Shown one piece after another: positions 1 through 5,739 of a stretch of DNA of 8,801 nt (position 1 is its first letter; each line of letters begins with the position of its first letter). The DNA is from an uncultured Streptococcus sp. (GTDB taxonomy: Bacteria > Bacillota > Bacilli > Lactobacillales > Streptococcaceae): assembly GCA_905373305.1 (NCBI GenBank), contig CAJPSM010000053.1, forward strand, positions 1 through 8,801, in the 5' to 3' direction. A model generated the notes under the pieces. That model was not told the DNA's origin. It made no database searches and worked only from the letters and a program-made list of their open reading frames with translations. Made by a program: the position numbers and the translations under genes.

Positions 1-16
1 AAAGAAAGGAGAAAAT

Positions 17-208
17 ATGCCAGATATCGCAAACGGTCGCGAAAGAGTTAATGCTTTCTTGAAAGAGAAAGGCATTAAAAAAGCAACTCTAGCGGTTGCT
101 TACGGCTTTAAGCGACAGGAAGTGACAAACATTCTAAGTGGAACGACAAAAGGTCCACGAGCGAACAGTTTCATTCTTCAGGTTATTGAAGATTATGGGA
201 TTGAGTAG
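17..208 (+). CDS. Small Cro/HTH-like phage transcriptional regulator
   Basis: This 63-residue protein is probably a DNA-binding regulator of the phage early region. A helix-turn-helix can be read at about residues 23-42, with the pattern ATLAVAYGFKRQEVTNILSG: a short helix, a Gly turn and a recognition helix followed by the NxLSG ending common in Cro/CI-type domains. The length suits a stand-alone Cro-like protein with no dimerisation or peptidase domain. The start is set by AAGGAG at 6-11, five bases before the ATG. It is the first gene in the window, so its promoter and any divergent repressor lie outside to the left. The HTH pattern is seen; the role as Cro-like or as a general early regulator is inferred from family and position, and the operator is unknown. 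Confidence 0.75.
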   Translation: MPDIANGRERVNAFLKEKGIKKATLAVAYGFKRQEVTNILSGTTKGPRANSFILQVIEDYGIE

Positions 209-211
209 CAC

Positions 212-240
212 AAAAAAGCACCTAACGAAGTCAGGCGCTT
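212..240 (-). terminator. Leftward intrinsic terminator-like hairpin
   Basis: Read on the minus strand, arms AAGCGCCTGAC and GTTAGGTGCTT form an 11-pair stem with two G-U wobbles and a three-base loop, followed directly by TTTT and a G. That is the form of a Rho-independent terminator for leftward transcription. On the plus strand the same two positions become A-C mismatches and no T run follows, so rightward termination looks poor. No minus-strand gene ends here. It could stop antisense transcription before it enters the regulator gene, or end the short leftward RNA predicted from the adjacent -10 box. Confidence 0.5.
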
Positions 241-258
241 ACTAAAATAACTAACTGA

Positions 259-267
259 ATTATAACA
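259..267 (-). promoter_or_regulatory. Possible leftward extended -10 promoter
   Basis: The minus strand reads TGTTATAAT here, a perfect extended -10 (TGnTATAAT), a form known to drive transcription in streptococci without a good -35. No convincing -35 is found 15-19 bases upstream. A start would fall near position 252 and reach the hairpin at 212-240 after about a dozen bases, giving an RNA of roughly 40 bases. Only the sequence match is seen; activity is inference. Confidence 0.3.
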
Positions 268-281
268 CGAAAGGAGCAAAA

Positions 282-554
282 ATGGAAGCAGTTGAAATCG
301 TAAGAATTAAAGATGTAATCATCGAAAAGGTTTCGGCTAATGATGAAGAATTAGAACACATCTTTGGATGCTCGAAACGGCAAGCAGGAGACATGAGACG
401 AGAGATGAAAAAATTGCCTAGTCAACAAAAACATCTTAGAAATGACGGCCAGCTTGTCACGGTTAAAGGATTTGATGAATACTTACAATATCGTGGGACT
501 CAAGCTTGGAAAAAAGAAATGGTAAAAAGCAAGAAAATGAGGTCAGTCGGATGA
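282..554 (+). CDS. Hypothetical phage protein with HTH-like segment
   Basis: This 90-residue protein is not assigned a function. Residues about 20-42 (NDEELEHIFGCSKRQAGDMR) read as a helix-turn-helix of the kind in small phage DNA-binding or excisionase-like proteins. The segment is followed by a basic linker and VKGFDEYLQYRG, a pattern that often forms the wing or last helix in such proteins. The C-terminus is Lys-rich. AAGGAG at 271-276 lies five bases before the ATG and fixes the start. Its stop overlaps the next start as ATGA, so translation is coupled. Similar proteins are, from memory, common in streptococcal phages without a known role; an excisionase or early regulator role is a guess. 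Confidence 0.7.
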   Translation: MEAVEIVRIKDVIIEKVSANDEELEHIFGCSKRQAGDMRREMKKLPSQQKHLRNDGQLVTVKGFDEYLQYRGTQAWKKEMVKSKKMRSVG

Positions 555-745
555 ACCTACTAGCAAGAATTAAAAACTACTTTTCGGAAGAGGTCGAGGA
601 AGCCAATCTTGACTGGAAAGAGGTCGCTTTGGATCTCAATCAATCACTAATTGAAACACAAGAAAAACTTCAAGAAGCGAATCAAGAAATCGCAGACTTG
701 AATAAAATCGTAGCAATCTACAAGGGAAAGGAGAATGTAAAATGA
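551..745 (+). CDS. Small acidic coiled-coil phage protein, unknown function
   Basis: This 64-residue protein is acidic. Its second half (about residues 25-58) carries a heptad-like pattern of Leu/Ile/Val with Glu and Gln, expected to form a coiled coil, so it may dimerise or bind a partner. I chose the ATG at 551 because it makes a perfect ATGA overlap with the previous stop and has GAGG at 539-542, eight bases upstream. An in-frame ATG at 506 would add 15 residues but would lie deep inside the previous gene with no clear ribosome binding site. The stop again overlaps the next start as ATGA. No enzymatic motif is visible and no function is proposed. Confidence 0.65.
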   Translation: MNLLARIKNYFSEEVEEANLDWKEVALDLNQSLIETQEKLQEANQEIADLNKIVAIYKGKENVK

Positions 746-939
746 TGGAGTACTTATATTTCGTGACCATCGGAGGAATCGCGCTCTGGTCTCTGGTGAA
801 TACGCTGGATGATCACGCTGAAATGAAGCAGAAAGAGCGCCAGATGGTAGCTAACAATGTTGCACGGATGAACCTGAGAAATTCAGATAAGCAATTTACA
901 TATGATGTAGAACCGCCTGTAGGGCTAGTTAAGGAGTAG
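742..939 (+). CDS. Small single-pass membrane protein, unknown function
   Basis: This 65-residue protein starts with a hydrophobic stretch at about residues 3-20 (EYLYFVTIGGIALWSLVN), long enough for one membrane span and with no signal peptidase site, so it is probably a membrane-anchored protein. The remaining 45 residues are charged and likely cytoplasmic. The start is fixed by AAGGAG at 728-733 and the ATGA overlap with the preceding stop; a second ATG directly follows and could also be used. Small membrane proteins in phage early operons sometimes act on the host envelope or on superinfection, but nothing here shows that. Confidence 0.6.
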   Translation: MMEYLYFVTIGGIALWSLVNTLDDHAEMKQKERQMVANNVARMNLRNSDKQFTYDVEPPVGLVKE

Positions 940-943
940 AAAC

Positions 944-1285
944 ATGACGCAAGCTGAACGAATTAGGGAATATTATAGAGAGCACCCTGCTGCCTCATAT
1001 GATGAAGTGGCTGAGGTCGTTGGTACAACAAATAGTAATGTGAGAGCGAACCTGGCAAAAGACATCAAGGCAGGCAGATGCGTTCGCTTGGAAGATAAGT
1101 CATACGACTACTCGCCTTACTATAACCATACACAGGCACTCACTGAGTTGGTTGATTGGAAGAATGATACTAGACGTGAGTGGGTGGATATGCTGACAAG
1201 AGCAGCAGAAAAAGAAACGGATAGCAACGTTATGCGTTTGCTAATCAAAGAAGCTAATAAATTGATGAAAGAGGTGACTAAGTAG
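944..1285 (+). CDS. Phage protein with N-terminal winged-HTH-like domain
   Basis: This 113-residue protein has an N-terminal segment (about residues 3-50) that reads as a winged helix: RIREYYREHP, then YDEVAEVVGTTNSNVRANLA as a helix-turn-helix, then a basic hairpin (GRCVRLEDKSYDY). This is the layout of small DNA-binding domains that count successive genes as a regulator or replication accessory. The C-terminal half is helical and charged (WKNDTRREWVDMLTRAAEKE) and has no recognised motif. AAGGAG at 931-936 is seven bases before the ATG. It lies tightly between neighbours in the early operon. DNA binding is inferred from the fold; the target and role are unknown. Confidence 0.6.
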   Translation: MTQAERIREYYREHPAASYDEVAEVVGTTNSNVRANLAKDIKAGRCVRLEDKSYDYSPYYNHTQALTELVDWKNDTRREWVDMLTRAAEKETDSNVMRLLIKEANKLMKEVTK

Positions 1286-1516
1286 ATGGTTCGAAATAAA
1301 TTATCAGATTTAACCAATACTCTTTTCGCTCAGTTGGAAGCATTGGACGACAGGGATCTTACTGCTGATGAATTAAAGACCGAGCTTCAACGGTCAAAAC
1401 AGATGGTCGCTATTTCAGGTCAAATCCTTCAAGCTGGCCAGTTGGCGTTAGATGCCGAAAAATTCAAAGACAAGGTAGGTGAAGTCAATGCCCCGATCGC
1501 TTTGCTGGAAGGATGA
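1286..1516 (+). CDS. Hypothetical phage protein, predicted all-helical
   Basis: This 76-residue protein begins directly after the stop of the previous gene, with GAGGTG at 1271-1276 as ribosome binding site. The sequence is helical throughout: RNKLSDLTNTLFAQLEALDD, then an acidic helix with TADELKTELQRSK, then a small-residue helix (SGQILQAGQLALDAEKF). From memory it belongs to a widespread group of small phage early proteins with the form NxLSDLnnxLFxQLExLxDxxL; none has a function I can name. Its last 29 bases overlap the start of the HNH-like gene in another frame, so the two are translationally linked. Confidence 0.65.
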   Translation: MVRNKLSDLTNTLFAQLEALDDRDLTADELKTELQRSKQMVAISGQILQAGQLALDAEKFKDKVGEVNAPIALLEG

Positions 1517-2252
1517 GTACACGGAGTACATGTACGAGATATGCCCTGGTCGATTAACTCCTGAAGTAACCAGGTTACTGAATGAGAAATTTGGTACGAA
1601 TTACAACAAGACTCAAATAGGCGGTGTGCGTAAACGTTTAGGCTTGCTTGTTGGTGAAGCTTATCAAGGTAAATTGCTGACTAAGGAGCAACACGACTAC
1701 CTTGTGTCCATCCAAAAAAATAAGATTTCTCGTGATGTCGCAAATGAAATGAACCAAAAATTTGGCTTATCACTAACTGAGAAACAGATTAAGAGTTATC
1801 GGAGAAATAATAATCTACATAGTGGGTTGACGGGAAGATTCGAGAAAGGTCAAACCCCTCACAATAAGGGGAAGAAGTATCCCAATATGCCAAAAAACAG
1901 TGGGCAGTTCAAAAAGGGTAATAGACCTCCAAATTATGTACCTGTTGGCACTATCAACTACACAACAGACGGTTATCCAAAAGAAAAGATTGGAGAACCT
2001 AATCAATGGGTTTTGAATCATCGCAAGGTCTGGGAGGACAATTTTGGTACGATACCAAAAGGGTACTCAATCGTTTTCCTGGACGGAGATAAAACAAACT
2101 ATGATATTTCAAACCTAGCTTGTTTATCTAAAAACGAAATCGCTAGAATGAATCAAAATCATCTATTCACGTCCGACGCTGATTTAACTAAATCGGGGAT
2201 TGGACTAACAAAACTTACAAATAAAATTAGAGAGGTAGAAAAAAATGGCTAG
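1488..2252 (+). CDS. HNH-endonuclease-like protein with duplicated HTH segment
   Basis: This 254-residue protein resembles the HNH_3-type nucleases often found between phage genes, many of which behave as free-standing homing enzymes. Two similar DNA-binding segments occur at about residues 26-53 (LLNEKFGTNYNKTQI) and 83-110 (EMNQKFGLSLTEKQI). Two further related motifs follow, GRFEKGQTPHNKGKK near 116 and GQFKKGNRPPN near 139. The nuclease core is at 174-214: NHRKVWEDNFG, then GYSIVFLDGDKTNYDISNL. The usual Asp-His of the core is Val-Phe here, while the later Asp-Gly-Asp, Asn and Asn-Leu positions remain, so activity is uncertain. I chose the ATG at 1488, with AGGTAGG at 1473-1479. It overlaps the previous gene by 29 bases and the next by 8. 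Confidence 0.75.
   Translation: MPRSLCWKDEYTEYMYEICPGRLTPEVTRLLNEKFGTNYNKTQIGGVRKRLGLLVGEAYQGKLLTKEQHDYLVSIQKNKISRDVANEMNQKFGLSLTEKQIKSYRRNNNLHSGLTGRFEKGQTPHNKGKKYPNMPKNSGQFKKGNRPPNYVPVGTINYTTDGYPKEKIGEPNQWVLNHRKVWEDNFGTIPKGYSIVFLDGDKTNYDISNLACLSKNEIARMNQNHLFTSDADLTKSGIGLTKLTNKIREVEKNG
1565..1579. repeat. 15-bp perfect palindrome inside the HNH-like gene
   Basis: AGTAACC and GGTTACT are separated by one base, giving a perfect 7-1-7 inverted repeat within codons for about residues 26-30 of the HNH-like protein. It holds the same GTAACC core as the iterons at 8637-8801, but in the opposite arrangement (cores point inward rather than outward). It may be chance within coding sequence, or a protein binding site. 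Confidence 0.3.
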
Positions 2253-2724
2253 TTTATACGAACTAACAGGGATTTTTAAACAAATCAATGATATGGAAGG
2301 GCTGGACGAAGAAACAAAAGTTGACACTCTGGATTCGATTGATTGGACTGATCAGTTCGAGGAGAAAGTCGAAAATACGGTCAAGGTTATCAAAAATAAA
2401 GAAGCTGATAAGAAACAGCTCAAAGAAGAGATTGACCGTCTGACTGCACGATACAAGTCGATTGATAATGACATCATACAGCTTAAAACTGGCTTGCAAG
2501 GTGCTTTTGAAATCACCGGACATGACAAGGTTAAGGGGTTACTTTTTACTGTTTATCTGGCAAAAAATCAACCTTCAGTCATTGTGGATGAGGATCTGCT
2601 GCCTAAGAAATATTTTGTAATTGCAAAAAAACCTGACAAAAATGTTATCAAGGAATTGCTGAATGCAGGTAAGAAAGTCAAGGGTGCTACCTTGCAAGAA
2701 AGTAGAAGTTTGAGGATTAAGTAA
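2245..2724 (+). CDS. Siphovirus Gp157 family protein
   Basis: This 159-residue protein matches the Gp157 family of streptococcal and lactococcal siphoviruses in length and layout. It has a short N-terminal helix (SLYELTGIFKQINDM), an acidic segment near 24-40 with DTLDSIDW, a long coiled coil at about 38-85, and a C-terminal domain with GLLFTVYLAKNQPSV, LPKKYFVIAKKPDKNVIKEL and the ending KVKGATLQESRSLRIK. The family is named after Gp157 of S. thermophilus phage Sfi21; its description links the gene to phage resistance, but no biochemical role is settled. It usually opens the recombination/replication gene block, as here. AGAGG at 2231-2235 supports the start, and the 5' end overlaps the HNH-like gene by 8 bases. 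Confidence 0.9.
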   Translation: MASLYELTGIFKQINDMEGLDEETKVDTLDSIDWTDQFEEKVENTVKVIKNKEADKKQLKEEIDRLTARYKSIDNDIIQLKTGLQGAFEITGHDKVKGLLFTVYLAKNQPSVIVDEDLLPKKYFVIAKKPDKNVIKELLNAGKKVKGATLQESRSLRIK

Positions 2725-3083
2725 TGGAATTGATGAATAAAACACGAGTAACAGATTCACTAGCAGTTGTGATTGGACCAGAATCAATTGAAGTACTTGT
2801 TACTGAAGGCTTTCTATTTGATGTTGCGATTCGTTTTGTGAAGGTGGATGAAACAAATCTTGATCAAGGGAATGAAAAGCCGGTATTTACTCCAGAGTAC
2901 AAGCTGGTCACAGTCGCTAAATACAAGGAAAAACCTATCTTTGAATCGGAGGAAGATATCCGAAGATTCGAAAAACAAGCAAAAGAAATTAAGGCGCTAT
3001 TTGCCTTTGCAAAAGTGAATAAACAAAATTGGTTTAACACGGCCCTTTATCCAGGAGTGCTGACTGAGAAAGTTGGTGTTTGA
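2724..3083 (+). CDS. Hypothetical phage protein in replication block
   Basis: This 119-residue protein is not recognised. The first half is rich in beta-forming residues (SLAVVIGPESIEVLVTEGFLF, then VAIRFVKVDET and YKLVTVAKY), and the second half is helical and charged (EEDIRRFEKQAKEIKALFAFA) followed by an aromatic segment (NWFNTALYPG). No catalytic motif or metal site stands out. The ATG overlaps the Gp157 stop as TAATG, with GAGG at 2712-2715; an in-frame ATG at 2733 is an alternative. The stop overlaps the resolvase start as TGATG, so it is made together with the Gp157 and RuvC-like proteins and may be an accessory to them. That link is positional only. Confidence 0.65.
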   Translation: MELMNKTRVTDSLAVVIGPESIEVLVTEGFLFDVAIRFVKVDETNLDQGNEKPVFTPEYKLVTVAKYKEKPIFESEEDIRRFEKQAKEIKALFAFAKVNKQNWFNTALYPGVLTEKVGV

Positions 3084-3547
3084 TGAAAATTTTAGCAATT
3101 GATCCATCAAGCAACAAAATTGAAACCAGTACAACAGGGATTGTAATCTTGGATAATGCAAAGCTGGTTGATTATTGGGTGGTCCCTTATGGTGCCCAAA
3201 ACTTCAAAGCCTGGTTCAAAGAGATTGGTCGTAGTCTTGAATTCGACATAGTGGTCGTTGAAAAATTCGAAGTTAGGGACAATGATTATTCCAGGGACAA
3301 CTCGGTTGTAGAAACTATTGCAGCCATTGAACTTTGCTATCCGGACTTGGTTCTGCAGCGTAACGCAGGTTATCAGACAGATATACCAAATGACTTGCTG
3401 AAAGCTCTTGGGTTATGGTCCTTTGAAAAAAGCCATCACAATGATGTGAGGGCAGCTGCAAGGCTTGGACTATTTTATGCTCAACGGAATGACATCGAGG
3501 AGGTGATTGTGGACATTGGCAATCGAATTACGCAAATGGCAAGCTGA
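3083..3547 (+). CDS. RuvC-like Holliday junction resolvase (RNase H fold)
   Basis: This 154-residue protein fits a phage RuvC-type endonuclease, which cuts four-way or branched DNA formed in recombination and replication. The RNase H fold acidic residues can be placed. Asp7 is in the first strand (KILAIDPSSNKI, then TGIVIL as the next strand). Glu60 is in IVVVEKFEVRD. Asp121 is in HHNDVRAAARLGLFYA, a good match to the HxxDAxA-like ending of RuvC. The length is near that of RuvC and of phage resolvases. I use the ATG at 3083, coupled by TGATG to the previous stop; an upstream TTG at 3080 would add only one residue. It overlaps the helicase gene by 32 bases. Substrate choice cannot be read from sequence. 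Confidence 0.8.
   Translation: MKILAIDPSSNKIETSTTGIVILDNAKLVDYWVVPYGAQNFKAWFKEIGRSLEFDIVVVEKFEVRDNDYSRDNSVVETIAAIELCYPDLVLQRNAGYQTDIPNDLLKALGLWSFEKSHHNDVRAAARLGLFYAQRNDIEEVIVDIGNRITQMAS
3498..3507 (+). promoter_or_regulatory. Ten-base Shine-Dalgarno for the helicase gene
   Basis: AGGAGGTGAT is complementary over ten bases to the 3' end of bacterial 16S rRNA and lies inside the end of the resolvase gene. It is too close to the in-frame TTG at 3507 but sits eight bases before the TTG at 3516, which decides the helicase start. A strong site with a weak TTG start suggests tuned translation. Confidence 0.6.
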
Positions 3548-4691
3548 AGCAGTTAAACGAAGCGATCGTAATTGCCCTGGGATTTTCCTTGAGGCGTATG
3601 GAGGGCGTGGTAAGACCATCTGTGCTTTTGAAATAGCAAAGCACAAGTCAGCAAAAAAAGTCCTGGTTATCAATAATCGACTAGCTATCCTGAACGGATG
3701 GAATAGCACTTATCAAAATCTAGGATACAACACTGATTTTGAATTAGAAACGATGACGGACCGCAGATTGCAGAACAGACTTGCAAGTGGTGAGTCTATT
3801 GAGTGTGATGTGTTCATTATTGACGAGTGGCAGAATATGTCTAGCGATTCCAACGTGAAGGCCTATCGCAAGGTCAAACGTGGCTATACAGTTGGACTAT
3901 CTGCAACCCCGATCAGGAAGAAGGGGCAAAATTTCTACCCTCTAGAAAAAACATTTTTTGGGATGGCTGATCCTAATCAAAGGGAAAACTGGCAACTAGC
4001 CCACGGCAAGATGAAGTATTCCAAGTTCAGCTATTCTAAGCAAGAGTGGGATGACTTCCGAGACTATGAAAACTATGTAAGCAATCTGCCCAACTTTTTT
4101 CGATGGGAGGAAGTCGAAGCCATTGAGGAAGCAGAAGAAAATAACGGATTTGAGGTTGTCTTTGAACCTATCTGGTGTTTAACTGCTAATCCGGAGGAAT
4201 TAGAACAATTTAGAAAATTGAATATTGTTGGAAAAGATGGTAAGTACGCCATGGCAAAACAGACATTTGGCCGAAAAACTTTCGAACGATACTTAATCCA
4301 GACTGGTTTTGAGGTTGACTTTCCAAAATTGAAAGCAGTTAATGCAGATACTCCAATGCTACTTCAATTGGATCTTCTGCTGGCCAGTAAGACAGAAATG
4401 TTGATAGTTAGCAAATCCAAGCAGATTGTAGAGGTCATCAGAGAGCGGCACCCAGAAATTGGTATTTGGACTGGAGACAAGAAGGACTCCTTAGAACAGA
4501 CAAATGTGGTTGCTACAAGCCAGGTTTTGGGTGTAGGAGTTGATGGCCTTCAGCATAAATTTAAAACTATTGTGGTCTTAGACCCTGTTAATCCATCTGA
4601 TGGAGATTATGACGATTATCGCCAACTTTTATGGCGAGTAACAGGCAGCCGTCAACAACATGACGTGCGTGTCATTGAATTTTATTTTTAA
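3516..4691 (+). CDS. Compact phage SF2 DNA helicase
   Basis: This 391-residue protein is a superfamily 2 helicase of the short phage type. Motifs appear in order: a Q-motif-like start (ELRKWQAEAV), Walker A AYGGRGKT at 27-34, a motif Ia-like KVLVINN near 49, DEWQ in FIIDEWQN at 103-106 as the DExx box, SATP at 129-132 as motif III, motif V ATSQVLGVGVDG at about 333-344, and a motif VI-like QLLWRVTGSRQ at 370-380 that should carry the arginine finger. The central 150-270 region is a family-specific insertion with many aromatic residues. The TTG at 3516 is chosen from the ribosome binding site at 3498-3507; a TTG at 3507 is the alternative. With the resolvase, ERF and SSB nearby, it likely remodels branched DNA or supports fork restart. 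Confidence 0.85.
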   Translation: MAIELRKWQAEAVKRSDRNCPGIFLEAYGGRGKTICAFEIAKHKSAKKVLVINNRLAILNGWNSTYQNLGYNTDFELETMTDRRLQNRLASGESIECDVFIIDEWQNMSSDSNVKAYRKVKRGYTVGLSATPIRKKGQNFYPLEKTFFGMADPNQRENWQLAHGKMKYSKFSYSKQEWDDFRDYENYVSNLPNFFRWEEVEAIEEAEENNGFEVVFEPIWCLTANPEELEQFRKLNIVGKDGKYAMAKQTFGRKTFERYLIQTGFEVDFPKLKAVNADTPMLLQLDLLLASKTEMLIVSKSKQIVEVIRERHPEIGIWTGDKKDSLEQTNVVATSQVLGVGVDGLQHKFKTIVVLDPVNPSDGDYDDYRQLLWRVTGSRQQHDVRVIEFYF

Positions 4692-4702
4692 GGAGAATCA
4701 AA

Positions 4703-5017
4703 ATGAAACTTTCAAGTGATTATATTGTAATGCGTGACAAACAAAACGGACATTTTTTAAATGAACTCAAGAACAAGCGTTCTTCATTAGCTACTCAGGC
4801 CGGTTTTGTGGATGATATTCGAGGCGCTCTTACAATGCCATATGATTGTTATCTTGAACAGAAAACAGCGCTAAAAGCATTGGCTAAAACACACGGAATG
4901 GAGATTGTTCGGGTTAAGGCTACATTTGATCTAACTTATCCAAATGGTGGCGATGTTCAAAAAATCGAGCGTCAAAATACTAAGCCTGATTTGTTTGATC
5001 TATTGAGAAGTTTATAA
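4703..5017 (+). CDS. Hypothetical phage protein between helicase and ERF genes
   Basis: This 104-residue protein is not recognised. It begins with a short polar strand (KLSSDYIVMRDKQNGHF), continues with helices (LNELKNKRSSLATQAGF and LEQKTALKALAKTHGMEI), and ends in a beta-like stretch (VRVKATFDLTYP) and an acidic-hydrophobic tail (KPDLFDLLRSL) that could be a protein-interaction peptide. No catalytic motif is seen. AAGGAG at 4690-4695 is seven bases before the ATG, and only 11 bases separate it from each neighbour, so it belongs to the same transcript. Its place next to the annealing protein makes a recombination accessory possible, but this is by position alone. Confidence 0.65.
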   Translation: MKLSSDYIVMRDKQNGHFLNELKNKRSSLATQAGFVDDIRGALTMPYDCYLEQKTALKALAKTHGMEIVRVKATFDLTYPNGGDVQKIERQNTKPDLFDLLRSL

Positions 5018-5028
5018 AGGGGAACTGT

Positions 5029-5739
5029 ATGGTAACAAAACAACAATCCCCAATCTTTGTCACTTTACAGAGCATTCAGCAGAGTTTAGTTGCTCCAAAA
5101 GGACAGTATAACAGTTTTGGGAAATATAGCTATCGAAGCGCAGAGGACATCCTAGAAGCGCTGAAGCCAATCTTGCAGGAACACGATGCAGTATTGATTT
5201 TACAAGATGGAATTGTGCAAATTGGCGACAGGTACTATGTCGAAGCAACTGCGACTCTTTATGCAGTTGGTGAAACTATTGGGACTACAGCCTATGCTAG
5301 AGAAGATGATAGCAAAAAAGGGATGGATGGTAGTCAAGTTACAGGTGCTGCATCCAGCTATGCACGTAAGTACGCGCTAAACGGACTCTTTATGATTGAT
5401 GACAATAAGGATCCTGATACGGATGAATATCATAATCAGAATAGCCAAGCAGGCCGTACGTCGCAAAAACCAGCTCAAAAAACAAATAGCCAGCAAAAGC
5501 AACCGGCTAATGCTCCAGCTAAAAGTAACGGAGCCAAAACAATTACAGGAGCACAGGCTAAAGCCATTCGGACAGAACTCAAAAATATGGCTGAAGCTAC
5601 AGGGAGTCCTGCTGCAACAATTGGAAAATGGTTCATCGATAAAATGGGTGTTGATAAACCTGAAAGCATTCCAGCTGATCGATTGAAGGAAGCTCAGAAG
5701 ATTATCGCAGATGCGAAGAAAGCGAGAGGTATTGAGTAA
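5029..5739 (+). CDS. erf: ERF superfamily single-strand annealing recombinase
   Basis: This 236-residue protein is a phage single-strand annealing protein of the ERF family, which pairs complementary single strands during recombination-dependent replication and genome circularisation. The ERF signature is clear: FGKYSYRSAEDILEALKPIL at about 30-49 and GSQVTGAASSYARKYALNGL at 101-120, followed by the acidic MIDDNKDPDTDE. Residues about 135-170 are a Gln/Asn/Pro/Ala/Lys-rich linker. A separate helical C-terminal domain follows (172-232: TGAQAKAIRTELKNMAEATG, then KWFIDKMGV), likely for binding SSB or another partner. AAAGGGGA at 5016-5023 precedes the ATG. The exonuclease that often accompanies annealing proteins is absent from the window. 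The stop overlaps the next start as TAATG. Confidence 0.92.
   Translation: MVTKQQSPIFVTLQSIQQSLVAPKGQYNSFGKYSYRSAEDILEALKPILQEHDAVLILQDGIVQIGDRYYVEATATLYAVGETIGTTAYAREDDSKKGMDGSQVTGAASSYARKYALNGLFMIDDNKDPDTDEYHNQNSQAGRTSQKPAQKTNSQQKQPANAPAKSNGAKTITGAQAKAIRTELKNMAEATGSPAATIGKWFIDKMGVDKPESIPADRLKEAQKIIADAKKARGIE

Noticed and set aside
239..266. Possible rightward promoter for the gene at 282, with TATAAC at 261-266
   Set aside because: The best -35 (TTACTA at 239) matches only three of six positions, and the start would fall inside the ribosome binding site at 271-276, leaving no usable leader.
506..550. Upstream ATG at 506 for the coiled-coil protein
   Set aside because: It would add 15 Lys/Glu-rich residues overlapping the previous gene without a ribosome site, whereas 551 has GAGG and an ATGA overlap.
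1479..1490. GTG at 1479 as start of the HNH-like gene
   Set aside because: It lies within the AGGTAGGTG ribosome site itself; the ATG at 1488 has proper spacing.
5396..5686. Overlapping plus-strand frame of 96 codons inside the ERF gene
   Set aside because: It arises from the low-complexity linker read in another frame, is Lys/Gln/Ile-rich without motifs, and has no ribosome binding site.
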